Below, piece after piece: positions 1-8,806 of a stretch of DNA of 37,967 bases. The position numbers and the translations under genes were made by a program. The notes under the pieces are model-generated. The model had not been told where the DNA came from, did no database searches, and worked only from the letters and a program-made list of their open reading frames with translations. The stretch covers positions 1 through 37,967 of the forward strand of contig SCUN01000109.1 of assembly GCA_004297655.1 (NCBI GenBank), read 5' to 3'. Numbering within the stretch: the first letter of the stretch is position 1; each line of letters starts with the position of its first letter. The stretch is from Acidobacteriota bacterium (GTDB taxonomy: Bacteria; Acidobacteriota; Vicinamibacteria; Vicinamibacterales; SCN-69-37).

Positions 1-78
1 GGCGCTCTTTGAGGACGCCTTGGGCTTGGATGCCGGTCGCTTTGCTTTTGCCGCTTTCTTTACAGGCCGCTTGGCCAT
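1..78 (-). CDS. Lys/Ala/Pro-rich basic protein, 5' end only (truncated by window edge)
   Basis: Minus strand from ATG (cat at 76-78) reads MAKRPVKKAAKAKRPASKPKASSKSA..., open to the window edge; histone-H1-like composition. Confidence 0.4.
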   Translation of the reverse strand, partial: MAKRPVKKAAKAKRPASKPKASSKSA

Positions 79-92
79 AGGACCTCTCGGGA

Positions 93-953
93 CTACTGAT
101 TCTGTTGTTTGACCGAAATCTTGGCCTTCTTGACAGCCTTTCGCGCGGCGGCCTCGGTCACCGCCAGTTTCAGCGCGATCAATTCTATGGCGAATTCTTC
201 TGAAACCTGGCCACCCGCGGTGAGCTGGGTGAAAAGATTCAGGGCTTCACGTTGGAAGGCCGTGGAGTTCGTGGAGATCTCGTTGGAGTCAATTTCCGGA
301 ATTACCACCACACAGAACTCTCCAATCGGCTTAATTTGCTCAGTCGATACATTATTTGGTCTTTCAACTACGGTTTCATTCAACTTAGTTAGCTCTCTTA
401 GTACTAAAATATGTTTTTTGACCAACATTCCTTCTACTTCGGCCACAGTCCGCTCAATCCTGTGGGGGGCTTCGAAGAAGACGGCCGGGTGAGTCAGCCC
501 AGCGAGCCGCTCAAACCACCGATTTCGGTCTTCACCCTTGGCAGGAGGGAAGCCGAGGAAGGTGAATTCGGGGACGGTTGAACCTGAGACGCTCATCGCG
601 GCGGTGACGGCGCTGGCACCGGGAATCGGCACCACCTGGATGCCGGCGGCTCGAGCCGCGTTGACCATCCGGGCCCCCGGGTCGGCAATCCCAGGGGTGC
701 CGGCGTCAGTGACGACGGCGACCGACTGGCCGGCGAGCATCTTCTCGACCAGGCGCGCGGCTTCGCGAGCCTCGTTATGTTCCCGCAGGGAGACCATAGG
801 CTTCTTGATCTGGTAGTGGCTGAGCAGGTGACTTGTCCGCCGCGTATCTTCCGCGGCGATGAGGTCGACTTCCGAGAGGATGCGCCTGGCCCGGAACGTC
901 AGGTCTTCCAGGTTCCCGATCGGGGTGGCGACCATGTAGAGGGTTCCGGGCAT
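93..953 (-). CDS. rsmI: 16S rRNA (cytidine(1402)-2'-O)-methyltransferase RsmI
   Basis: MPGTLYMVATPIGNLEDLTFRARRIL...AAEDTRRTSHLL...VTDAGTPGIADPG; SAM-dependent tetrapyrrole methylase fold motifs of RsmI. Confidence 0.95.
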   Translation of the reverse strand: MPGTLYMVATPIGNLEDLTFRARRILSEVDLIAAEDTRRTSHLLSHYQIKKPMVSLREHNEAREAARLVEKMLAGQSVAVVTDAGTPGIADPGARMVNAARAAGIQVVPIPGASAVTAAMSVSGSTVPEFTFLGFPPAKGEDRNRWFERLAGLTHPAVFFEAPHRIERTVAEVEGMLVKKHILVLRELTKLNETVVERPNNVSTEQIKPIGEFCVVVIPEIDSNEISTNSTAFQREALNLFTQLTAGGQVSEEFAIELIALKLAVTEAAARKAVKKAKISVKQQNQ

Positions 954-999
954 GTATGCAGGGATTATCTATAATGAAAGGCTCTAACGTCCTTATTTC

Positions 1000-1311
1000 A
1001 TGCCTCTTTACGAATATCAGTGCGCGGCGTGCGGCAAGCAGTTTGAGCGGATCCGGAAGTTCTCGGACCCGCCGCTGAAGAAGTGTGACATCTGCGGCAA
1101 GGGCCCGATCACCAAGCTCCTGTCCGCGCCCGGGATTGCGTTCAAGGGATCCGGCTTCTACATCACCGACTACGCCAAGGGATCCTCGAGCGCGTCGGCC
1201 ACCGGACAGAAGTCCGAGACGAAGTCCGAGTCGAAGACCGAGTCCAAGACCGAATCGACAGCGGACTCGAAGTCCGAATCCAAGCCGGCGGCAAAGCCGG
1301 AGACGAAGTAG
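1000..1311 (+). CDS. FmdB-family zinc ribbon protein with Lys/Ser/Glu-rich tail
   Basis: MPLYEYQCAACGKQFERIRKFSDPPLKKCDICG..., typical FmdB N-terminus with CxxC pairs. Confidence 0.9.
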   Translation: MPLYEYQCAACGKQFERIRKFSDPPLKKCDICGKGPITKLLSAPGIAFKGSGFYITDYAKGSSSASATGQKSETKSESKTESKTESTADSKSESKPAAKPETK

Positions 1312-1317
1312 TCCGAC

Positions 1318-2604
1318 GTGCTCGATCCCAACTACGTCCGCGATCACGCCGACGAGGTGCTGCGGCGTCTCTCGACCCGGAATGGCGATTTCGCCGCCGA
1401 CCTAGCCGCGCTCCGCGTGCTCGATAAAGAGCGGCTCGAGGCGATTCAGCGCGTCGAGAATCTCAAGCGTGAACAGAATTCTGCTGGGGAAGAAGTGGCC
1501 CGCGCAAAGAAGGAAGGGCGCGATGCGACCGAGATCCTCGCGAGAAACAAGCAGCGCGCTGCGGAAATCAAAGCGCTCGATCCGGTCCTGACCGATCTTG
1601 ACGCGCGCCGCGATGCGCTCATGCTGACGTTCCCGAATCTCCCGCATGAGAGCGTGCCGGTGGGGAAGTCGGCGGCCGACAATCCGCAAGTTCGCGCCTG
1701 GGGCACGCCGCGCCAGTTTTCGTTTGCGCCGCAGGGGCATTCGGAGCTCGGCGAGCGCCTGGGCATCCTGAATTTCGAGCGCGCGACGCGGATGTCCGGC
1801 GCGCGGTTCTCGGTGCTCACCGGCGCCGGCGCGCGTCTCGAGCGCGCGCTGATCAACTTCATGCTCGACGTGCACACGCGGGAGCACGGCTACACGGAGG
1901 TCGTGCCGCCGTTTCTCGTGAATCGCAATGCGCTCACGGGCACCGGCAATCTGCCGAAGTTCGAGCAGGATCTCTTCAAGGTGGCGGGGGAGTGGGATCT
2001 CTTTCTCATCCCGACGGCTGAAGTGCCGCTGACCAATCTTCACCGCGAGGAAATCCTCGACGGCCGCCAGCTCCCGATCAAGTACACGGCCTACACGCCG
2101 TGCTTCCGCAGCGAGGCCGGTTCGTACGGCGCGGACGTTCGCGGCTTGATCCGCCAGCATCAGTTCGACAAGGTCGAGCTGGTGAAGTTCACGACGCCGG
2201 AACAGTCGCATGACGAGCTCGAGGCTCTCACCCGGAACGCAGAGACGATTCTTGAACGTCTGAACCTTCCCTATCGTCGGGTGCTCTTATGTACTGGCGA
2301 CATGGGCTTCGCGTCGGCGAAGACGTTCGACATCGAAGTGTGGCTGCCGAGCCAGAACACCTTCCGTGAGATTTCGTCCTGCAGCAACACCGAAGGTTTC
2401 CAGGCCCGCCGCGCGAACATCAAGTTCCGCCCGGATGGTTCCGGGAAACCCCAGCACGTGCACACGCTGAACGGCTCGGGCCTTGCGGTGGGGCGCACAT
2501 TGATCGCGATTCTGGAGAATTATCAGAACGAAGACGGGTCAGTCACGGTGCCCGAAGCATTGAGACCGTACATGGGCGGTCTGGCTCGAATCGAACGTAC
2601 GTAG
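1318..2604 (+). CDS. serS: Serine--tRNA ligase
   Basis: [14 protein letters not shown]..., class II motifs ([63 protein letters not shown]); GTG start. Confidence 0.97.
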   Translation: MLDPNYVRDHADEVLRRLSTRNGDFAADLAALRVLDKERLEAIQRVENLKREQNSAGEEVARAKKEGRDATEILARNKQRAAEIKALDPVLTDLDARRDALMLTFPNLPHESVPVGKSAADNPQVRAWGTPRQFSFAPQGHSELGERLGILNFERATRMSGARFSVLTGAGARLERALINFMLDVHTREHGYTEVVPPFLVNRNALTGTGNLPKFEQDLFKVAGEWDLFLIPTAEVPLTNLHREEILDGRQLPIKYTAYTPCFRSEAGSYGADVRGLIRQHQFDKVELVKFTTPEQSHDELEALTRNAETILERLNLPYRRVLLCTGDMGFASAKTFDIEVWLPSQNTFREISSCSNTEGFQARRANIKFRPDGSGKPQHVHTLNGSGLAVGRTLIAILENYQNEDGSVTVPEALRPYMGGLARIERT

Positions 2605-2626
2605 GCGCGGACCTTCAGGTCCGCGC
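2605..2626. repeat. REP-like perfect hairpin GCGCGGACC-TTCA-GGTCCGCGC
   Basis: 9-bp perfect stem, TTCA loop, preceded by GTAG; immediately at the serS stop (TAG 2602-2604). Confidence 0.7.
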
Positions 2627-2641
2627 GCAGGCGTCTTACGC

Positions 2642-2731
<90 letters not shown>

Positions 2732-2840
2732 ACCTTCGCTGACCGCTCGCTACGCTCGCAGCTTCGGTTGGCGAGCCAATTGGGCGACCGGCACAACATT
2801 ACCCACAATATTTCCCCGCGTTGAACGTCTACTAAGGGGA

Positions 2841-3365
2841 GTGGAAGACGCAGCGATCTCCGAGGCGGTCATCCGGGAGGAGTCCCGGCTCCGCCGGTTC
2901 ATCCGGCGGCGCGTGCCGAACGCGAGCGACGCCGAGGACATCCTGCAGGACGTCTTCTACGAACTGGTCGAAGCCAACCGGCTCGTCATGCCGATCGAGC
3001 ATGTGACCGGCTGGCTGTTCCAGGTCGCCCGCAATCGCATCACCGACCTCTTCCGCCGCCGGCGGCCGGAAAGCCTGACCGACTCCGGGTTCGAAGACCT
3101 GTTGCCGTCGCCGGAGGCCGGGCCCGAGGCGGCATACGTCCGGACAGTGTTGGTGGAAGAGCTCGAGCTGGCGATCGAGGAGCTGCCCGACGACCAGCGC
3201 ATGGTCTTCATCGGCCATGAAATCGACGGCCGCAGCTTCAAGGACATGGCGGCCGAGACCGGAGTGGGCGTGAACACGCTGTTGTCACGAAAGCGATACG
3301 CCGTGCTGCATCTTCGCGAGAGGTTGCGGCGCGTGCACGAGGAATTCACGAAAGCGAGGATGTGA
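2841..3365 (+). CDS. ECF-type RNA polymerase sigma-70 factor
   Basis: SDAEDILQDVFYELVE (region 2), ELPDDQRMVFIGHEIDGRSFKDMAAETGVGVNTLLSRKRYAVLHLRERL (region 4). ORF track start 2685 lies in the tRNA; GTG 2841 is in frame and more plausible. Confidence 0.88.
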   Translation: MEDAAISEAVIREESRLRRFIRRRVPNASDAEDILQDVFYELVEANRLVMPIEHVTGWLFQVARNRITDLFRRRRPESLTDSGFEDLLPSPEAGPEAAYVRTVLVEELELAIEELPDDQRMVFIGHEIDGRSFKDMAAETGVGVNTLLSRKRYAVLHLRERLRRVHEEFTKARM

Positions 3366-3721
3366 ACATGACCCGGGGAATCAAGATGCTGTTGATCGCG
3401 CCGTTGGCGATCGTGGGAATCGCGCTCTTCATCTTCATCGGCGGCGAGATCGTCAAGCTGCTGTGGAACTGGCTCGTGCCGTCGCTCTTCGGCCTGCGCG
3501 TGCTGACGTTCTGGGAAGCGGTCGGGCTGCTCGCGTTGTCCCGGATTCTGTTCGGCGGATTCGGCCGCGGGTTCAGCAATGCTCGCGGGAATGCCAGCCA
3601 CCGCAGCGCCGAACGACGCGAGCGGTTCCGTCAGAAGATCCGCGAGCGCTTCGGCGCGGACTTCACTGAAACGTCCACGCCAGGATCCGGCTCTTCTTCT
3701 GACCCTGCGCCATTTCGATGA
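3362..3721 (+). CDS. Small membrane protein with basic C-terminal tail, coupled to the sigma factor
   Basis: GTG overlaps sigma stop; two hydrophobic segments (LLIAPLAIVGIALFIFIGGEIVKLLWNWL; FWEAVGLLALSRILFGGFGRGF) then RSAERRERFRQKIRERFG. Confidence 0.75.
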   Translation: MNMTRGIKMLLIAPLAIVGIALFIFIGGEIVKLLWNWLVPSLFGLRVLTFWEAVGLLALSRILFGGFGRGFSNARGNASHRSAERRERFRQKIRERFGADFTETSTPGSGSSSDPAPFR

Positions 3722-4517
3722 TCCGCACCTCGGCGGCGCGGGCGGTCTTCAGCGCTCGGCGCAGCTGAGGGAGACGCTCGCTCTTTGAGACGAGCGTCGT
3801 GAACCACCGGCACAGCCGGGGCCGGGCGGCGCTTTCGGTGATCATCCGCTCAATGAAACCTGTCTCGCCGCCCGGCGTGATGAGTTCACTCACGCTGCCG
3901 CCGAAGTTCAGGGGTTCCGGGTTACGCAGTTCCAGGTTCCGTCGTTTTCGGCGGGAGGCATCGGCGGCTTCTTTCGCTGACGCGTGGAACGGGGGATTGC
4001 ACATCGAGGCGTCGAATCGCTCGGCCGCGGACGTGACGCCCGCAAAGATCTTGAGCGGATCCAACTGCAGGCGATGCTCGATGAGCGGCGCGATCTTGCG
4101 ATTGACACGCACCACCTGCCGCGCCCAGCGCATCGAGGTCTTGTCGATCTCCGTGGCGACGAAACTCCAGCCGAACTCAGCCGCGCCGATGATCGGATAG
4201 ATGCCATTCGCGCCGGAGCCGATGTCGATGATCCGCACCGCCGAGCCCCGCTTGCCGCCGATCAGGTCCGCCAGGTAATAGATGTAGTCCGCGCGGCCGG
4301 GAATCGGCGGGCACAAGGCGCCCTGCGGCAGGCTCCAGCGCACGCCGTAGGCGTCGGCGAGCAGCGCCTCGTTGAGCGCGGCCACCGCGCGCGAATCCGC
4401 GAAATCGACCGAGGGATGGCCGTATCGCGTCGGCGCGACGAACTCCGCCAGCCGGGGGCTGGCGGAGATCAACCGGTCGAAATCGTATTCGCCCTGAAAG
4501 CGGTTTCGTGCGTGCAG
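3663..4517 (-). CDS. rlmF: 23S rRNA (adenine(1618)-N(6))-methyltransferase RlmF
   Basis: DIGSGANGIYPIIGA, MCNPPFHAS, RKRRNL...LNFGG, GETGFIERMI. Conserved N-terminus LHARNRFQGEYDFDRL is encoded upstream of the track start 4472; start near CTG 4517 inferred. Confidence 0.88.
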   Translation of the reverse strand: MHARNRFQGEYDFDRLISASPRLAEFVAPTRYGHPSVDFADSRAVAALNEALLADAYGVRWSLPQGALCPPIPGRADYIYYLADLIGGKRGSAVRIIDIGSGANGIYPIIGAAEFGWSFVATEIDKTSMRWARQVVRVNRKIAPLIEHRLQLDPLKIFAGVTSAAERFDASMCNPPFHASAKEAADASRRKRRNLELRNPEPLNFGGSVSELITPGGETGFIERMITESAARPRLCRWFTTLVSKSERLPQLRRALKTARAAEVRIIEMAQGQKKSRILAWTFQ

Positions 4518-4521
4518 AGAC

Positions 4522-4761
4522 TCAGGCCCGTTTGAGCGCTCTGCTGATGGCCACGAGAATCACGGCGCCGACAAACGACACGATGATCGAGCCAATCATG
4601 CCGCCGCCCGGCCAGACGCCGAGCGCGGTGAACACCCAATTACCGACGATGCCACCAAGGATGCCGAGGATGATGTCGACGAGGACACCGTATCCGCCGC
4701 CCTTCATGACCTGGCCGGCCAGCCAGCCTGCGATCAACCCAACGAGAATGGCGTATAACAT
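4522..4761 (-). CDS. GlsB/YeaQ/YmgE-family (transglycosylase-associated) membrane protein
   Basis: MLYAILVGLIAGWLAGQVMKGGGYGVLVDIILGILGGIVGNWVF; ATG at 4761. Confidence 0.92.
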   Translation of the reverse strand: MLYAILVGLIAGWLAGQVMKGGGYGVLVDIILGILGGIVGNWVFTALGVWPGGGMIGSIIVSFVGAVILVAISRALKRA

Positions 4762-4806
4762 GTCGAACCTCCAATGGTCACCAGGGAACGATCGCACTCT
4801 AGCACG

Positions 4807-5784
4807 ATGTCGCGACGCGACTTTGTTCACTACACGACACTCGCCGGCCTGTCGCTCGCCCTCCCGTTTCCGGCGCCGCACGAGGGAAACCCGGTCTTCG
4901 ATGGCTGGTACGCCGACCCCGAAGCGCGCATCTTCGAAAACGAATACTGGATCTTCCCGACCTACTCGGCGCCGTACAACGATCAGCTCTTCTTCGACGC
5001 GTTTTCATCCCCGGACCTCGTCACCTGGACGAAGCACGCGCGCATCCTCGATGTCGAGCACGTGACGTGGGCAAAGCGCGCCGTGTGGGCGCCGTCGATC
5101 GTGAAGAAGGGCGACTGGTATTACTTGTTCTTCGCCGCCAACGACATCCAGAACGACGAGCAACTCGGCGGCATCGGCATCGCGCGCGCAAAACACCCGG
5201 CGGGACCCTTCGAGGATCATCTCGGCAAGCCGCTCGTGGACAAGTTCCATAACGGCGCCCAGCCGATCGATCCGTTCGTCTTCGCCGATTCCGACGGCAC
5301 CCATTACCTCATCTACGGCGGCTGGCGGCACTGCAACATCACGAAGCTCAACGCCGATTTCACAGCTCTCGTGCCGTTCGCCGATGGCACGACGTTCAAG
5401 GAAATCACGCCGTCGGGCTACGTCGAAGGCTCGTGGATGTTCAAGAAGGACGGCAAGTACTACTTCATGTGGTCGGAAGGCGGCTGGACCGGCCCGAACT
5501 ACGCGGTCGCCTATGCCATCGGGAACTCGCCGCTCGGTCCGTTCGAGCGCGCCGGCAAGGTTCTTCAGCAAGACCCGCTCGTCGCCACTGGAGCCGGCCA
5601 TCACTCCGTCATCCAGTCCCCCCGCTCCGGCAAGTGGTACATCGTCTATCACCGACGTCCGCTCGATCAGCGGGATCGGAACGCGCGCGTGGTGTGCATC
5701 GACGAGATGCGGTTTGGACCGAACGGCGCGATCGAGCCGGTTGTGATTACCAAGGCGGGCGTCGGCCGCGATCCGCTGAAGTGA
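4807..5784 (+). CDS. Glycoside hydrolase family 43-like protein
   Basis: MSRRDFVHYTTLAGLSLALP leader then DGWYADPEARIFENEYWIF..., APSIVKKGDWYYLFFAAN, IDPFVFADSDGTHYLIYGG, VEGSWMFKKDGKYYFMWSEGGWTGPNY: GH43 five-blade propeller motifs. Confidence 0.85.
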   Translation: MSRRDFVHYTTLAGLSLALPFPAPHEGNPVFDGWYADPEARIFENEYWIFPTYSAPYNDQLFFDAFSSPDLVTWTKHARILDVEHVTWAKRAVWAPSIVKKGDWYYLFFAANDIQNDEQLGGIGIARAKHPAGPFEDHLGKPLVDKFHNGAQPIDPFVFADSDGTHYLIYGGWRHCNITKLNADFTALVPFADGTTFKEITPSGYVEGSWMFKKDGKYYFMWSEGGWTGPNYAVAYAIGNSPLGPFERAGKVLQQDPLVATGAGHHSVIQSPRSGKWYIVYHRRPLDQRDRNARVVCIDEMRFGPNGAIEPVVITKAGVGRDPLK

Positions 5785-5799
5785 AGTAATCTCGACCGA

Positions 5800-6705
5800 G
5801 TGTCTCCGCAGAGATTCCGACAGTTCGCCTGGATCGTTCTCGGCTACGCCATCCTCGTCATCGTCTGGGGCGCCGTCGTCCGCGCCACGAGTTCCGGGGC
5901 GGGCTGCGGCGCGCACTGGCCGCTCTGCAACGGGGAGGTCGTTCCTTTGGCGCCGACGCTGACGACGATCATCGAGTTCGCGCATCGGATGACGAGCGGT
6001 CTGATCCTGATCATGACCGTGCTGTTGCTATGGATGGCGGCGAAGACATTTCCGGCAGGTCATGCCGCACGGCGAGCCGCGAGGTGGTCGCTCGTCTTCG
6101 TGATCATCGAAGCCCTGGTCGGCGCCGGCATTGTGTTGCTGCGGCTCGTCGAAGACAACGCGTCGGCGCTGCGCGCGGTTTACATCGGCGGCCATCTGAC
6201 CAACACGCTGATGCTGGTGGGTTGTTACACGTGGACGATCGTCGCGGCCGATTCAACGGCGGCGCCGTGGACCGCCGAGACGCGAACCCGCTGGAGCGGT
6301 TGGCTTCGCCTCGCGTTGATCGGTCTCATCATCGTCTCGGCCGTCGGCGCCGTGGTCGCGCTTGGCGATACGTTGTTTCCCCATAAGACGCTGGCGGAAG
6401 GGCTCGCGGCGGATCTGGATCCGGCCGCGCATTTCTTGATTCGCCTGCGCGTGTGGCATCCGGTCATCGCGGCGATCGTGAGCGCGCTTCTAATGACAAC
6501 CATCGTCAGGAGCGGAGCCATGGACGAGCCGGCGCTTCGAACGCCGGCTCGTGCTGTGGTGTGGTTCGTGATCATTCAGGTGGCGCTGGGCGCCGCGAAC
6601 CTGTTTTTGCTCGCGCCCCTCGCGCTGCAGATGGCGCACCTGCTGGTGTCGAACCTGCTCTGGGTTGCGACAGTGTGGGTTTGGTTGTTATTGCGCCGGG
6701 GCTAA
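5800..6705 (+). CDS. ctaA: Heme A synthase (COX15/CtaA family)
   Basis: FAWIVLGYAILVIVWGAVVRATSSGAGCGAHWPLCNGEVVP...EFAHRMTSGLILI...HPVIAAI; 8 TM pattern; GTG start. Confidence 0.92.
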   Translation: MSPQRFRQFAWIVLGYAILVIVWGAVVRATSSGAGCGAHWPLCNGEVVPLAPTLTTIIEFAHRMTSGLILIMTVLLLWMAAKTFPAGHAARRAARWSLVFVIIEALVGAGIVLLRLVEDNASALRAVYIGGHLTNTLMLVGCYTWTIVAADSTAAPWTAETRTRWSGWLRLALIGLIIVSAVGAVVALGDTLFPHKTLAEGLAADLDPAAHFLIRLRVWHPVIAAIVSALLMTTIVRSGAMDEPALRTPARAVVWFVIIQVALGAANLFLLAPLALQMAHLLVSNLLWVATVWVWLLLRRG

Positions 6706-6756
6706 AGCCCCGGCCTACGACGTACGTGGGACGTAGGCCGGAACTTCAGTTCCGGC
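6695..6756. repeat. Pair of REP-like hairpins in opposite orientation (BIME-like)
   Basis: GCCGGGGC-TAAA-GCCCCGGC (6695-6714)+CTAC, and GTAG+GCCGGAAC-TTCA-GTTCCGGC (6737-6756); between convergent genes. Confidence 0.75.
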
Positions 6757-6757
6757 A

Positions 6758-8806
6758 TCACCAAATCCTCACCCGTTCTTCCGGCTTCCTGAACATCTTG
6801 TCGCCGGGCTTCACGTTGAACGCCTCGTAGAAGGCGTCGACGTTGGTCATCGGCATGCTGCCGCGGTACATCGAGGGCGCGTGTTCGTTGGAGGTGACGA
6901 GGAAGCGCATGAACTCATCGCGCGCCTTGTCGCGCCAGGCTTGCGCGAGCCCCATGAACACGCGTTGCTCGCCGGTGAGGCCATCGATCGTCGGTGACGG
7001 CTTGCCGCCGAGCGAGGCTTTGTAGGCCTTGTAGGCGATCGCGAGGCCGCCGAGGTCGCCGATGTTCTCGCCGAGCGTGAGGTCGCCCTTCACGTGGAGG
7101 CCGGGCAAGGGCTCGAGCGCGTTGAACTGCGCGACGAGCATCTTCGCGCGCTTCTGGAATTCGGTATCGTCGGCTTTCGTCCACCAGTCGCGCAGCTTGC
7201 CGTCGCCGTCGTAGTGCCGGCCCTGGTCGTCGAAGCCGTGGCCGATTTCGTGGCCGATCACCGACCCGATCGCGCCGTAGTTCACGGCGTCATCGGCTTT
7301 GAAGTCGAAGAACGGCGGCTGCAGGATCGCGGCCGGGAAGACGATCTCGTTCTGCACGGGGTTGTAGTACGCGTTGATTTCCTGCGGCACCATCAGCCAC
7401 AACGAGCGATCGACCGGCTTGCCGAGCTTGGCCGTCTGGAAGTCCTGTTCGAACTTCGTGGCGCGCTCGGCATTGCCGACGAGATCGTCGGCCTTGATCA
7501 CCAGGCCGTCATAGCTCCGGAACTTGTCCGGGTAGCCGATCTTCGTGTTGAACTTAGCCAGCTTCTCGAGCGCCTGCTTTTTCGTGTCGGCCGTCATCCA
7601 GTCGAGATTGGTGATGGACTCCTTGTAGGCCGCGAGCAGGTTATTGACCATCGTCTGCATCCGCGCCTTCGCTTCAGGCGAGAAGTGCTTGTCGACGTAG
7701 AGTTTGCCGACGGCCTCGCCGAGCGAGCCGTTCACGAGCGTGACGCCGCGCTTCCAGCGCGGCCGGTTTTCCTTCTGGCCAAAGAGCGTCTTCGCGAAGA
7801 AATCGAAATTCGTATCGACGAACGACTTGCTGAGCAGCCGCGCCTCGGACATGACGACCTTGGCGGTGAGCCATGTCTTCCAGTCCTCGATCGGGCGTGT
7901 CCTGAACAGCCCGCCGATGCCTTTGAAATACGACGGCTGGGCCACGATGACGTTCGGGACCTTGTCGTAGTTCTGCGCCTTCGCCCATGACGTCCAGTCG
8001 AACCCCGCGAAGTTCTTGTCCAGATCGGCGAGCGCCATCTTGTTGTAGGTCTTGATCGCGTCGCGCGCCTGGTCCGGCGTCCATCGGAGCTTCGCCATTT
8101 CCGTTTCGAGCGCCAGGACGGTCTTCGCATCGGCGGCGCCGTTCGGCCGGCCGATCAAGGTGAAGAACGTCGTCAGGCACTCGACGTACTTCGCGCGAAT
8201 CTCGACGTACTTGGCGTCGCTGCTGAGGTAGTACTCGCGCTCCGGCAGCGAGATGCCGGACTGGTTGAAGGTGACGATGTTGGTGGTGGGGTCCTTGGCG
8301 TCCGGCTCGATGTACTCGCCGGAGATCCCGCCGATGCCGATGTTCGACAGTTCGCCCGCGAGCTTCGCGAATTCCGGCACGGTCTTCACGGCCGCGATGC
8401 GATCGAGGTGGCGTTTGATCGGCGTGTAGCCGAGCGACTCGGCTTTCGCCTCATCCATGAAGCTGGCGAACAGATCACCGACCTGCTGCGAGACGCTGCC
8501 CGGTTTCTTGTTCGCGTCCTTCGAGGAGGTCTCGATGATGTCCTTGACCTGAGCTTCGGTCTTGTCGAACAGCTCGTCGAAGGCGCCGTAGCTGCTCTTC
8601 TCGGCCGGGATTTCGGTCCGCTTGAGCCAGCCGCCGTTCACGTACTTGTAGAAATCGTCCTGCGGACGGACGGTCTTGTCGAGATTGGCCGCATCGAATC
8701 CTGATGTCGGCGGCGCTGGCGGCGGGGCCGGCGGTGGAGTGGAACCGCCGCACGCAACCACCGCGGCGGCCGAGAGAAGGAAGCTAGCCAGTCTGACCTT
8801 GATCAT
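6758..8806 (-). CDS. M13-family (neprilysin/PepO-like) zinc metallopeptidase, lipoprotein
   Basis: SVIGHEIGHGFDDQGRHYDGDG (HExxH), NAYYNPVQNEIVFPAAILQPPFF, C-terminal VRIW; lipobox VVACGGS. Confidence 0.95.
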   Translation of the reverse strand: MIKVRLASFLLSAAAVVACGGSTPPPAPPPAPPTSGFDAANLDKTVRPQDDFYKYVNGGWLKRTEIPAEKSSYGAFDELFDKTEAQVKDIIETSSKDANKKPGSVSQQVGDLFASFMDEAKAESLGYTPIKRHLDRIAAVKTVPEFAKLAGELSNIGIGGISGEYIEPDAKDPTTNIVTFNQSGISLPEREYYLSSDAKYVEIRAKYVECLTTFFTLIGRPNGAADAKTVLALETEMAKLRWTPDQARDAIKTYNKMALADLDKNFAGFDWTSWAKAQNYDKVPNVIVAQPSYFKGIGGLFRTRPIEDWKTWLTAKVVMSEARLLSKSFVDTNFDFFAKTLFGQKENRPRWKRGVTLVNGSLGEAVGKLYVDKHFSPEAKARMQTMVNNLLAAYKESITNLDWMTADTKKQALEKLAKFNTKIGYPDKFRSYDGLVIKADDLVGNAERATKFEQDFQTAKLGKPVDRSLWLMVPQEINAYYNPVQNEIVFPAAILQPPFFDFKADDAVNYGAIGSVIGHEIGHGFDDQGRHYDGDGKLRDWWTKADDTEFQKRAKMLVAQFNALEPLPGLHVKGDLTLGENIGDLGGLAIAYKAYKASLGGKPSPTIDGLTGEQRVFMGLAQAWRDKARDEFMRFLVTSNEHAPSMYRGSMPMTNVDAFYEAFNVKPGDKMFRKPEERVRIW

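Noticed and set aside
944-975. Promoter upstream of fmdB gene (TATAAT 970-975)
   Set aside because: Good -10 but no convincing -35 at proper spacing; not reported as feature
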